A DNA stretch of 52,232 nucleotides from Aquibium sp. ELW1220 (GTDB taxonomy: Bacteria > Pseudomonadota > Alphaproteobacteria > Rhizobiales > Rhizobiaceae): the NCBI RefSeq assembly GCF_030398385.1, contig NZ_JAOAOQ010000038.1:1-52232 (forward strand), read 5' to 3'. Within the stretch, counting starts at the first letter, position 1. Each line of letters starts with the position of its first letter. Positions 31,058 to 39,042 of this stretch are shown piece after piece. Made by a program: the position numbers and the translations under genes. The notes below the pieces were generated by a model. The model searched no databases, was not told the origin of the DNA, and worked only from the letters and a program-made list of their open reading frames with translations.

Positions 31058-32599
31058 CTAGCAGCGGGTCATGCTGGCCTCCCTGACGTGGATGAGCCGT
31101 TCCACAATCCGCTGCAGAGCCCTGATTGAACCGCCCGGCCATGCGGCGGACAGCGCCTCGATCTCGACCCCGTCGAGGGGGAGCGCCCACTGCGGATCGA
31201 AACCTTTTTCGCGGTACATCTCGGACAACAGCTGCTGGGCAAGCGCCGGGAGATGCTCGGGTCCGGGCTCCGGAAACCGAATGCAGCGGCAGCGATCGCG
31301 TAGCGACCTCGGAACTGGCTCCACGGTGTTGGCCGTCAGAATCCACGAGACATGCGACAGGTCGCATGGCGCGTCGATGTAGGGATCACGCCATCGCGCC
31401 GCCGTCTCCCGCTCGAGTAGTCCATGCAGTACGTCATGAAGGTTTCCGTTGTGGCGGCCATTGCCCACCTTCTCGATTTCATCGAGGAGGATGATGGGAC
31501 CGGCATGTCGGCGAGAGCGGACCACGGCAACAGGCAGGCTGGGCTCACCGGTCGACCACTTCCGCGATGAGCCGCCATGCATGGCATCGTGTACGCCGCC
31601 GCAAGGAATCATCTCCCATGGGGTCTTCAGTTCCTCGGCTAGCCGCCGCGCGAAATGGCTCTTGCCCGCGCCGGGTGGGCCGACCAGCATCGTCGGCCGG
31701 ATGTGGACGTGGTCGCCACCGGCGACATCGTGCAGGACGGTCTCGATCACCGATGCCGCGTAAGGGAATTCCTTTAGGAGCCGTTCCCGAACCAGGCCGA
31801 GGTCGGGCACTGGCGAAAGCGGCAGCGCCATGTCGAGGAGTTCCGTATAGTCTCTGCCGACATCCGCTCCGCCCCTGGCGGTCCCCATCCCGATGGTCCT
31901 GAAGACCACCACGCCCTCGGCAGACCGCGACTCGGCGTCGTTGGCCGTCTCGTCCGGCCCTGGAGCATCCGAACCGCCCGGCTCTGACGCACCGCCTGTC
32001 TCCGCGGACAGGTCGAATGCTCGTCGGAACTCATTCGCATAGTCCCCGACGTCATTCCGGTGGTGGTTCCTGGCGAAGGTGATGCGGGCGCCGGTTGCAT
32101 GCCAGTCTTCCATCCGCCGCGAATGCACCGCCCAGCCAAGGGAGCGCCACACAAGGTCTCGACCCTGTGCGGACCGGATGTCTTCGAACCCGAGAGCGGC
32201 GATCTCCGCCGCAACGAGGGCAGCCGCATCGGCATCGCCGGACGCCGCCCGATAGATGCGGCACCGTGTCCGCCAGGATTTCGCAGGAATGGCCGCCCAG
32301 TCAGGAAAGCTCGCGAGCTGGGCTTCCAGCAGACCGAGCGCGTCCATGCCGGGAGCCATCGCCAGGTCGTCGAGGATTTCGAGCACGGACTCATGACCTT
32401 GCAGACCCTTCCGCCGGATGTGCCTGGCAAGACGCTCCGCGCACTCCCTGATGTCCTCGCGGACATCGTCCATGAAGAACCCCATGCCGCGCAGCAGCTC
32501 TCGCTCGGTCGGCAGGTGGACGCCGGCAAGCGCCTGCTTGCATCGGCGTTCAAAATGACGGTCCGAGGGATCGGCCGTGGGATGGGAAGCGTGCGCCAT
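31058..32599 (-). CDS. Lon-like AAA+ ATPase without a protease domain
   Basis: The 513-residue protein has an N-terminal helical region (1-200) with no match I recognise, a low-complexity acidic linker (200-228), and a C-terminal AAA+ module. The module has Walker A GPPGAGKSHFA (307-315), Walker B IILLDEIEK with D373/E374, sensor 1 ILTANTVE with N424, and an arginine-rich RSLRDRCRCIRF. The module resembles the ATPase part of Lon, but the chain ends about 80 residues after sensor 1, so the Ser-Lys protease is absent. It is probably a remodelling ATPase. The neighbouring small gene starts upstream with a 7-base gap, so the two are likely co-transcribed. Lon protease would be a wrong call. Confidence 0.85.
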   Translation of the reverse strand: MAHASHPTADPSDRHFERRCKQALAGVHLPTERELLRGMGFFMDDVREDIRECAERLARHIRRKGLQGHESVLEILDDLAMAPGMDALGLLEAQLASFPDWAAIPAKSWRTRCRIYRAASGDADAAALVAAEIAALGFEDIRSAQGRDLVWRSLGWAVHSRRMEDWHATGARITFARNHHRNDVGDYANEFRRAFDLSAETGGASEPGGSDAPGPDETANDAESRSAEGVVVFRTIGMGTARGGADVGRDYTELLDMALPLSPVPDLGLVRERLLKEFPYAASVIETVLHDVAGGDHVHIRPTMLVGPPGAGKSHFARRLAEELKTPWEMIPCGGVHDAMHGGSSRKWSTGEPSLPVAVVRSRRHAGPIILLDEIEKVGNGRHNGNLHDVLHGLLERETAARWRDPYIDAPCDLSHVSWILTANTVEPVPRSLRDRCRCIRFPEPGPEHLPALAQQLLSEMYREKGFDPQWALPLDGVEIEALSAAWPGGSIRALQRIVERLIHVREASMTRC

Positions 32600-32606
32600 G
32601 ACGTCC

Positions 32607-32951
32607 TCAGCCGTCCAGTTCGGTACGGCTCACCTCGCGCCCGAGGCGATACCACCGGGACAGGGTCCGCGCATATGTGTGGTCTTCGGACACGAGCATG
32701 AGTTCGGACGTGCTGATCAACCGGTTCTCCCCGACCAGCTTCGGGTGGCCCGTCGACAGGCCAACGAGGTAGAGCTTGTGTCCCAGCGCCGGCGCCCAGC
32801 GATCCAGGGTCGGAGGCTCGACGCCGGCCAGTTCCTCTGGCAGGCTTCCATCCCGCAGAGCCTTCATGTCGGCGACAAGCTCGTCCAGTTTCCGATGGAA
32901 CCGGGCGAATTCTCGGCTCTGCCCTTCGCCTTGCCTTAACCGTACCACCAT
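32607..32951 (-). CDS. Small hypothetical protein coupled to the AAA+ ATPase
   Basis: The 114-residue soluble protein starts at 32951 (MVVRLRQGEGQSREFARFHR), chosen because GAGGAAGG lies nine bases upstream. A GTG start 11 codons earlier is possible. It is mostly helical, with KLDELVADMKALRDG and a segment LVGENRLISTSELMLVSEDH, and contains two Trp (LDRWAP, SRWYRLG). It resembles a small uncharacterised family often seen in rhizobial accessory regions (perhaps DUF6634, not verified). Seven bases separate it from the ATPase gene, so it may be an adaptor or substrate-selection partner. Confidence 0.7.
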   Translation of the reverse strand: MVVRLRQGEGQSREFARFHRKLDELVADMKALRDGSLPEELAGVEPPTLDRWAPALGHKLYLVGLSTGHPKLVGENRLISTSELMLVSEDHTYARTLSRWYRLGREVSRTELDG

Positions 32952-33045
32952 GTCGAACGCCCTTCCTCTGCCGCCCACGGACACAGCGAATCACAACCGC
33001 CGCCGGAACGGATTCTGCTTAGGGCGTCGGGACGTGCGGCGTCCA

Positions 33046-33073
33046 GCCGGCTTTAGCCGGCGCCAGTGGCGCC
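33046..33073. repeat. Two overlapping hairpins in the divergent island promoter
   Basis: GCCGGC-TTTA-GCCGGC (33046-33061) overlaps GGCGCC-AGT-GGCGCC (33059-33073). The two are mutually exclusive stems, as in attenuators. They lie between the leftward small gene and the rightward HTH gene. The function is unknown. Confidence 0.35.
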
Positions 33074-33154
33074 GCAAGGACTCATCCGGGATCCGCGATA
33101 CGGCTGGATAGGGAATCCCATGGAGTCGTCCAACAAGGCGCGCTACGAAGCTGC

Positions 33155-33418
33155 ATGGACATTCCTAGCGAACTATTGCGGGCGGCGCGCGTCGCCCTGG
33201 GCATCGGCCAACGTGAACTGGCCGCGCTATCCGGCGTCGGGCAGCGGACCATCCTGCGCATCGAGCAGAACGACCCGACGGTTTCGCTCGAGACACGGCG
33301 GCGCCTGCAGGATGCTTTCGAGAAGCAGGGGATCGTGTTCATTCCCGATGACGGCGTTTCTGGGCCGGGGCTAAGGATCCGGGCGGATCATCTCCAGAAG
33401 GGAAACCTACGCTTCTAG
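33155..33418 (+). CDS. XRE-type helix-turn-helix protein
   Basis: The 87-residue protein is a single HTH_3 domain: LLRAARVALGIGQRELAALS, GVGQRTILRIEQNDPTVSLE and TRRRLQDAFEKQGIVFIPDD. The C-terminal extension ends GLRIRADHLQKGNLRF. Such short XRE proteins act as dimeric repressors, often for their own mobile island. It is divergent from the small-protein/ATPase genes with ~200 bases between starts, so it is the likely regulator of them. No strong Shine-Dalgarno is visible before the ATG. Confidence 0.82.
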   Translation: MDIPSELLRAARVALGIGQRELAALSGVGQRTILRIEQNDPTVSLETRRRLQDAFEKQGIVFIPDDGVSGPGLRIRADHLQKGNLRF

Positions 33419-33715
33419 CTGTCGTCGCGGATGCTTGCGGCACTTCGGGGTCATGTACGACTGCTGAGCATTTCAATCCGGTCCGTTTGCCGGGTATGGC
33501 TGGCAGATAGGCCGCGGTCCCCACGCTCGCTTGCTCTTCGGACGCGTCGGTGACGGACTGAGAGGATGTGAAGGAATGCCCGTTTCCGCGCAGCTTGAGC
33601 CAAAAATCTCAAGGATTTCAGTGGGGATACTTTCGCGTCCCCGATTGATTCACACGCTCTGAGGCGTGCGTCAGCCTGGATTTGCCGCCACGGCAGGTCC
33701 GGGACGCGCGCAGGC
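33419..33715. other. Intergenic stretch, no gene recognised
   Basis: Nearly 300 bases between the HTH gene and the transposase remnant hold only short open frames without recognisable products. A weak GGGGA/TCCCC inverted repeat occurs near 33620-33642. This is probably decayed mobile-element sequence. Confidence 0.4.
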
Positions 33716-33961
33716 GAGGTCGCCACGCTGGCCTGGGTCGACTGGTTCGACAGTCGCCGGCTGCCGGAGCCCATCGGCAACATACCATCGGTCGAAGCCG
33801 AGGAGCGCCAATACGCCAGCTGGAAAAACCGGCCATGGCCGACTGTCTCAGACATTCGAGGAGGTGAAGGCCGGCGTCCGGAAGATCCTCAAGGCGCTCC
33901 GTCGGGCGAACTGCTGTCCGACAGGCATCGGGACTGGTTTCGCGCGACTATCCATGGCTAG
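33716..33961 (+). pseudogene. IS3-family transposase remnant (C-terminal part of OrfB)
   Basis: An open frame lacking a start reads EVATLAWVDWFDSRRLPEPI then GNIPSVEAEERQYASWK. This matches the conserved end of IS3-group integrase-type transposases, where WVDWFNxRRLxEPIGNIPPAEAE is typical. The catalytic DDE core is missing upstream, so the gene is 5'-truncated. The same frame continues past the normal transposase end through GELLSDRHRDWFRATIHG to a TAG at 33959, probably fused to unrelated DNA. No terminal inverted repeat was identified. It marks a former insertion at the island's right edge. Confidence 0.7.
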
Positions 33962-34032
33962 GGGCTGGCGGCAAACCCAGCGCGGTTCAATCGGAAGCCC
34001 CCCCACCGATGCCGGCTGGTGAACCTGCGGGC

Positions 34033-34506
34033 CTATCTGCCTGCCTCGCCCAAATCGATGACGCTGCCGAGGAGCTTTCGAAGCGCGGCGGAGCCTTTGT
34101 GGCCGAGGTGCTCTTCCAGCGCCGAGTTCTGTTCCTCGACATGGCCGCGGACGCGCTCGAAGAGTTCGAATCCCAGATCGGTGATGGTGACGAGCACGCG
34201 CCGCTGGTCATGCGGATCAGGGAGGCGATGGACCAGGCCACGCGCCACCATCCGGTCGGTCATCTTGGTGAGCGCCGGGTGGTTCATCAGCACGAGATCG
34301 GCGATCTCGCCCATCGACAGGCCGCGCCGTTCGCTCAGCACCTCGAGCATCCGCCACTGTTCAACGCTCACGCCTTCCGCCTGGAGCTCGCGCTCCAGGT
34401 CGCCATGCAGCTTGCGGTGCGTCTGGGCTACCAGGTAGGCCAGATAGTCGCTGAGCGATCGTTCGGACACGTTCCTCTCCCGGAGGTCGGCACTGGTTGC
34501 CGGCAT
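34033..34506 (-). CDS. MarR-family transcriptional regulator
   Basis: The 157-residue regulator, from ATG 34506 (MPATSADLRERNVSERSL), has the MarR winged helix: LSDYLAYLVAQTHRKLHGDL, VSVEQWRMLEVLSERRGLSM, EIADLVLMNHPALTKMTDRM, RLPDPHDQRRVLVTITDLGF (wing with the conserved Asp-Arg pair), and a C-terminal dimerisation helix. It is divergent from the amide-sensor gene and probably represses both, and perhaps the transporter operon, through the TTAAYTCGGAAA element. MarR ligands are often aromatic carboxylates, which would fit an acid released by the amidase or its CoA thioester. The frame extends upstream to 34806, but only this part looks coding. Confidence 0.9.
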   Translation of the reverse strand: MPATSADLRERNVSERSLSDYLAYLVAQTHRKLHGDLERELQAEGVSVEQWRMLEVLSERRGLSMGEIADLVLMNHPALTKMTDRMVARGLVHRLPDPHDQRRVLVTITDLGFELFERVRGHVEEQNSALEEHLGHKGSAALRKLLGSVIDLGEAGR

Positions 34507-34551
34507 ACGAATCGCAGCCGGGCCGATTGCCTTCGTTTGATGCTTCAGATA

Positions 34552-34571
34552 CTTAATTCGGAAAAGAAAAA
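34552..34571. promoter_or_regulatory. Candidate MarR operator in the divergent promoter
   Basis: CTTAATTCGGAAAAGAAAAA lies 46 bases from the MarR start and ~80 bases before the sensor gene. TTAAYTCGGAAA recurs at 35780-35790 in front of the flotillin gene, which suggests that both promoters answer to the same regulator. Confidence 0.5.
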
Positions 34572-34651
34572 CAACACAGCGGGAACATACAGGGGCTTGA
34601 ACCCGGATGATCGAGCGATCGGCTTTGCGCCATGGCGCGAACGGAGGCGGC

Positions 34652-35731
34652 ATGGGACCCGCCCTCGGGGCTGGCCTGCGCGGAGGGCTCTTCTTCGGCG
34701 GCCGCCGGAGGGCGCGCATCGCGGTATTGATCCCGATGAGCGGGTCGGCAGGCATCTGGGGCCCCTCCTGCATTTCCTGTGCCCAGCTCGCGCTGGATGA
34801 GATCAACCGCTACCGCGGCATCGGTGACCGCGAGGTCGAGCTCGTCTTCCTCGATGCAGATGATTCCGTGGTCGAGACGGCCGTCGAGCAGCTCAACGAC
34901 CTGATCGAGGACGGCGGCGTCGACGCCGTCGTCGGCATGCATGTGAGTTCGGTGCGCCAGCGCCTGAACGCCGCGCTCGGCGGGCGGATACCCTATGTCT
35001 ACACGCCGCTCTACGAAGGCAACGAGCAGGCGCCGGCCTGCTTCACCATCGGCGAGACGCCGCGCGAGCAGCTTGCCCCGGCGATCCGGCATCTCGCCGC
35101 CTCGCTGGGGGTGAGGCGGTGGGCGCTGGTCGGCAACGACTATGTCTGGCCGCGCGCCTCGCACCGGTACGCCAGGGACTGCATCGCCGCATCGGATGGT
35201 CAGGTGGTGTTCGAGACCTACGTGCCGTTCGGCCTCGAGGAACCGGTCGAACTGGTCGAGCAGGTTGCGGCGAAACGGCCCGACATCGTGCTCCTGTCCC
35301 TGATCGGTCAGGAAGCGGTCGAATTCAACCGGGTGTTCGGCGCCATGGGCCTCGACCGGTCGATCGTGCGCTTCTCCACCGCCATCGAAGAGAACGTTCT
35401 GCTTGCGACGGGGGCCGACTACACCCGCCGCCTCTATGCCGCGTCCTCCTATTTCGCCGGTCTCAAGACCGATGCCAATCTCTCCTTCGTCGAGCGCTAC
35501 CGCAGCCTGCACCGCGAGCATGCCCCGGTGCTCAACGCGCTCGGGCAGTCGATCTACGAAGGCCTGCATTTCTATGCCGCGCTGATCGACGGCAAGCGGC
35601 CGCGCGGCGCTCCGATCACCTGGCGCAGCGCGCGCGGCGGCACCTTCGTCTCGAACGAGCGGAAGGAGAACCCGATCTACCTGGCGCGCGCCGACGGCCA
35701 TCTGTTCTCCGTCATCGACAGGCTTGCCTGA
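34652..35731 (+). CDS. AmiC-like cytoplasmic amide sensor
   Basis: The ~359-residue protein has the type-1 binding-protein fold (RARIAVLIPMSGSAGIWGPS, LALDEINRYRGIGDREVELV, AVVGMHVSSVRQRLNAALGG, GNDYVWPRASHRYARDC) but no signal peptide, so it stays in the cytoplasm. The GNDYVWPRAS and YVPFGLEEPVELVEQVAAKR segments match AmiC, the amide-sensing negative regulator of aliphatic amidase in Pseudomonas. AmiC works through the antiterminator AmiR, and no ANTAR-domain gene is in the window, so here it may act on another partner. ATG 34652 has GGAGG upstream; ATG 34607 is the alternative. Confidence 0.82.
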   Translation: MGPALGAGLRGGLFFGGRRRARIAVLIPMSGSAGIWGPSCISCAQLALDEINRYRGIGDREVELVFLDADDSVVETAVEQLNDLIEDGGVDAVVGMHVSSVRQRLNAALGGRIPYVYTPLYEGNEQAPACFTIGETPREQLAPAIRHLAASLGVRRWALVGNDYVWPRASHRYARDCIAASDGQVVFETYVPFGLEEPVELVEQVAAKRPDIVLLSLIGQEAVEFNRVFGAMGLDRSIVRFSTAIEENVLLATGADYTRRLYAASSYFAGLKTDANLSFVERYRSLHREHAPVLNALGQSIYEGLHFYAALIDGKRPRGAPITWRSARGGTFVSNERKENPIYLARADGHLFSVIDRLA

Positions 35732-35766
35732 GGCCGGCCGCGCATCGGACGCCGACCCGGCTCCCA

Positions 35767-35799
35767 TTCCGAGAAAGTTTAACTCGGAAAGCAAAAAAG
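35767..35799. promoter_or_regulatory. Candidate operator/promoter of the flotillin-importer operon
   Basis: TTCCGAG (35767-35773) and CTCGGAA (35783-35789) are perfect 7-base inverted arms around AAAGTTTAA. The right arm lies within TTTAACTCGGAAAGCAAAAA, which matches the element upstream of the MarR/AmiC-like pair. It is about 100 bases before the flotillin start. Confidence 0.5.
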
Positions 35800-35897
35800 C
35801 TTGAAACGGAAAATGTTCCTGCGCTAGCTTCCACCCCAGTTCAGGGGAATCGCGTGCGGGGCACGCCGGTCCCGCTCCCATCGAAACGGAGGTAAGC

Positions 35898-37496
35898 GTG
35901 GCCTGGTTTCTGGCGCTCGTCGTTCTGGTCGTCGCGATCGTGCTCGGCGTGCTGTTCCTCAACCGCTTCTACGCGAAGTCGACGCGCGAGACGGCGCTGG
36001 TGCGGACAGGCCTCGGCGGCCGGCGCGTGCTGATCGACGGCGGCGCGCTGTCCCTGCCGATCCTGCACCGCATCGAACGCATCAACATGCGCACGACGCG
36101 GCTTAGGATCGAGCGCCAGGGCGCGGCATCCCTCATTTCGGAGGACCGGCTTCGCGTCGACGTGGCGATGGAGTTCCACGTCCGCGTCGACCCGTCCGAA
36201 ACGGGCGTGGCGACCGCCGCGCAGGCCTTCGGCTCAAAGACCTTCCGGGAAGAGGAGATGCAGGGCCTGATCGAGGGCAAGCTGGTCGACGCGATGCAGT
36301 CGGCCGTCGCCGGCCGCTCGATGGACGAACTGCACGAGCAGCGCGACGCCTTCGTCGAGGCGGTCATGGCGCGGCTTTCGCCCAATCTGGGCCGCTCCGG
36401 CCTGATGCTCGATTCGGTATCGCTGGTTCGGCTCGACCAGACGCCGTTCAACGCGCTCGACGAGAACAACGCCTTCAACGCGGTCGGCATGCGCAAGCTT
36501 GCCGAACTCGTCAGCCACAACAAGAAGGCGCGTGTGCAGGTGGAGACGGAGGCTGACGTCGAAATCCGGCGCCGGCTGCTCGACCAGACCCGTCACAGGC
36601 TGCTGATCGAGCGCGAGCAGGAGGAGGCCGAGATCGCCAAGCGCCTCGACCTCGAGCGCCGCCGCATCGACCTCGACACCGAGATCCAGAACGCCCGCAC
36701 GACTGCCGAGCGGATCGCCGAAGAGGCGCGCATTTCGAAGACCGGCGACATCAAGCGCGCCGAGATCGAGCGCGATCTTCTGCTGCGCAAGCAGGAGATC
36801 GAGGCACTGCTGGCGGTCGAGACGGCCAAGATCGACAATTCCATCCGGATTGCCGCCAAGCGCGGCGAGGAGCAGATCGCCGAAGCCGGGTTCGAGGCGG
36901 CCAAGACAAGGCTCGTCAAGGCGCAGGAGGAAGTGCAGACCGAACGAGACGTGATGGCGGCGGAACGCAGCCGGCAGCTCGCGCTGCTCAAGGCGCGCGA
37001 GGACGCCGAGGTCGACGACCAGAAGGTCAAGTCGCAGGTCGATACCATCCTGTCGCTCGCCAAGGCCGAGAGCAACGCCACCCAGGTGAAGGCCGAGGCC
37101 GAGCGTCACCGTCTGATCGCCGAGTCGGAAGGCAAGTCGGCGATGATCGAGGCCGAGAACTCGCAGAGCGAGCAGATCCTGCGGCTGCGGCTGGAGATGC
37201 ACAAGCTCGACATGCTGCCCGAGATCACCGCGCAGATGATGAAGCCGGTGGAGAAGATCGACTCGATCCGCATCAACCACATTTCCGGCCTCGGCCCGAT
37301 GGGCGGTGGCGCAGGCGAAGGTGGCGCAGGCGGGCAGGGCGGGTTCCAGTCCGCACTCGATTCGATCATGGGCATGGCGATCGGCTTCCCGATGATCAAG
37401 AAGCTCGGCGAGGAGATCGGGGTCGACATGGACCACAATCTCGGCGCCCGCGCGCTCGACGCCATCAATCGCTCGCCGGTTCGCAAGAAGGACTGA
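35898..37496 (+). CDS. Flotillin-like SPFH-domain protein
   Basis: The 532-residue protein starts GTG 35898 (with GGAGG upstream) and has an N-terminal membrane helix (FLALVVLVVAIVLGVLFLNR). An SPFH domain follows (residues 30-190; LIDGGALSLPILHRIERINM, DRLRVDVAMEFHVRVDPSET, MLDSVSLVRLDQTPFN). A long Glu/Ala-rich coiled coil (205-430) and a Gly-rich C-terminal segment (about 465-485, GPMGGGAGEGGAGGQGG) complete it. Flotillins oligomerise and organise membrane microdomains. It is the first gene downstream of the sensor, 66 bases before the binding-protein gene, so it may scaffold the importer and amidase. That link is inference from position. Confidence 0.9.
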   Translation: MAWFLALVVLVVAIVLGVLFLNRFYAKSTRETALVRTGLGGRRVLIDGGALSLPILHRIERINMRTTRLRIERQGAASLISEDRLRVDVAMEFHVRVDPSETGVATAAQAFGSKTFREEEMQGLIEGKLVDAMQSAVAGRSMDELHEQRDAFVEAVMARLSPNLGRSGLMLDSVSLVRLDQTPFNALDENNAFNAVGMRKLAELVSHNKKARVQVETEADVEIRRRLLDQTRHRLLIEREQEEAEIAKRLDLERRRIDLDTEIQNARTTAERIAEEARISKTGDIKRAEIERDLLLRKQEIEALLAVETAKIDNSIRIAAKRGEEQIAEAGFEAAKTRLVKAQEEVQTERDVMAAERSRQLALLKAREDAEVDDQKVKSQVDTILSLAKAESNATQVKAEAERHRLIAESEGKSAMIEAENSQSEQILRLRLEMHKLDMLPEITAQMMKPVEKIDSIRINHISGLGPMGGGAGEGGAGGQGGFQSALDSIMGMAIGFPMIKKLGEEIGVDMDHNLGARALDAINRSPVRKKD

Positions 37497-37568
37497 TCGA
37501 CCGAGCCAAAGGACTTGGCTTCACTGGCGCGCCGGGAGACGCGCCGAAACGAGAAAAGGGGAATGAGA

Positions 37569-38804
37569 ATGACGATTTCCAGACGCACGATCCTCAAGAG
37601 CGCCGCCGCCGGTTCGGCGGTGCTCGCCAGCCCGGCCTTCATCCGCAACGCCTTCGCGGCTGATCCGATCAAGCTCGGCACTGTGTTCGACATCTCGGGC
37701 ATCTTCGACGCCTACGGCAAGCCGATCGACATGGCCGTGAAGCTCGCGGTCAAGCAGATCAACGACGGCGGCGGCCTGCTCGGCCGTCCGGTGGAGCACA
37801 TCGGCTACGACACGCAGTCCAACATGGCGCTCTACACGCAGTACGCCCAGCAGCTGACGCGTCAGGACAAGGTCGACGTCGTGCATGGCGGCATCCTGTC
37901 GGCCTCGCGCGAGGCGATCCGCCAGACGCTGCGCCGCGCCAACACGCTCTACTTCTACAACATCCAGTACGAAGGCGGCGTCTGCGACAGGAACTGCTTC
38001 GTCACTGGCGTTACGCCGGCCCAGACGACCGAGGTGCAGATCCCCTACACGATGGAAAAGTGGGGCAAGAAGGTCTACATCCTGGCCGCCGACTACAATT
38101 ACGGCCAGCTCATGGCCCGCTGGATCCAGAAGTACTTCAAGGACGGCGGCGGCGAGACGGTGGCGGTCGACTTCTTCCCGCTCGACGTTTCCGACTTCGG
38201 CTCGACCATCACCAAGATCCAGACCGCAGCGCCCGACATGGTCTATTCGGCGCTGGTCGGCGGCGCGCACCTGTCCTTCTACCGCCAGTGGGCGGCCGCG
38301 GGCATGAAGTCGCGCATTCCGCTCGCATCGACGACGCTCGGCGTCGGCTCGGAGCATCTGGTGCTGACGCCCGAGGAGGGCGACGGGATCGTGGTGTGCT
38401 ACAACTATTCGCCCGAACTCGACACGCCGGCCAACAAGGCCTTCACCGCCGCCTGGGGCGAGATGCACGGGGCCGAGACGGTGCCGAACATCCACGAACT
38501 CGCGGTGTCGAACTACCAGGGCATCCTGCTCTGGGCCGAGGCGGTCAAGGCTGCGGGTTCGGTCGAGCAGGCGAAGGTGATCGAGGCGCTCGACGGCGGC
38601 CTTTCGCTCGACGGTCCGGCCGGCAAGGTCACGATCGACCCGAAGACGCACCATGCCACGCTCGACGTCCACCTGATGGAGATGCGCGGGCAGAAGCTCA
38701 ACGTCCTGCAGAGCTTCGGCGCGCGCCAGCCGATCGACACGCAGCTCGTCTGCGACCTCGTCGCCAATCCGGACGACAACCAGCAGTACGAGATCAAGAT
38801 CTGA
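37569..38804 (+). CDS. UrtA/FmdD-like amide-type ABC substrate-binding protein
   Basis: The 411-residue protein has a Tat-type signal (SRRTILKSAAAGSAVLASPA, then FIRNAFA). The mature fold resembles the urea and short-chain-amide binding proteins UrtA and FmdD: IKLGTVFDISGIFDAYGKPI, KQINDGGGLLGRPVEHIGYD, GGILSASREAIRQTLRRANT, YNIQYEGGVCDRNCFVTGVT and ILAADYNYGQLMARWIQKYF. ATG 37569 is preferred over 37563 because AAGGGG then has normal spacing. Export in folded form by Tat is unusual for this class and suggests a cofactor or fast folding. The permease genes follow after a hairpin-rich gap. Confidence 0.9.
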   Translation: MTISRRTILKSAAAGSAVLASPAFIRNAFAADPIKLGTVFDISGIFDAYGKPIDMAVKLAVKQINDGGGLLGRPVEHIGYDTQSNMALYTQYAQQLTRQDKVDVVHGGILSASREAIRQTLRRANTLYFYNIQYEGGVCDRNCFVTGVTPAQTTEVQIPYTMEKWGKKVYILAADYNYGQLMARWIQKYFKDGGGETVAVDFFPLDVSDFGSTITKIQTAAPDMVYSALVGGAHLSFYRQWAAAGMKSRIPLASTTLGVGSEHLVLTPEEGDGIVVCYNYSPELDTPANKAFTAAWGEMHGAETVPNIHELAVSNYQGILLWAEAVKAAGSVEQAKVIEALDGGLSLDGPAGKVTIDPKTHHATLDVHLMEMRGQKLNVLQSFGARQPIDTQLVCDLVANPDDNQQYEIKI

Positions 38805-38832
38805 TCGCCGACGCAAAGGGGTGACGCCTCAG

Positions 38833-38977
38833 GCACCCCCTTATCGTCCGCTTCGCGGCCACCTCTCCCCCTGCCCGGGGGAGAGGAAACTCGATGCCGA
38901 GACGCCGGCGCCAAACCAGCCTGGGTCCCGCTGCCCGGGCAGGTGAGAGGTGGCCCGAAGGGTCGGTGAGGGGGTGC
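38833..38977. repeat. Intergenic palindromic repeat between binding protein and permease
   Basis: An imperfect inverted repeat has a left arm at about 38833-38880 starting GCACCCCCTTATCG and a right arm at about 38932-38977 whose complement starts GCACCCCCTCACCG. Nested in it is a perfect 10-base-pair stem, CCTCTCCCCC-TGCCC-GGGGGAGAGG (38862-38886). The sequence style (CTTCGCGGCCACCTCTCCCC) matches intergenic mosaic palindromes common in rhizobia. It probably protects the upstream mRNA and lowers permease expression relative to the binding protein. Confidence 0.65.
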
Positions 38978-39042
38978 TTCGGTGCTTCCGCGACAGACTT
39001 GCGCAGCGCTCTGACTGAACTTTCTCCGCCCACAGGACCGGC

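Noticed and set aside
31058-32599. ATP-dependent Lon protease
   Set aside because: The AAA+ part is Lon-like, but the Ser-Lys protease domain and the Lon N-terminal domain are missing.
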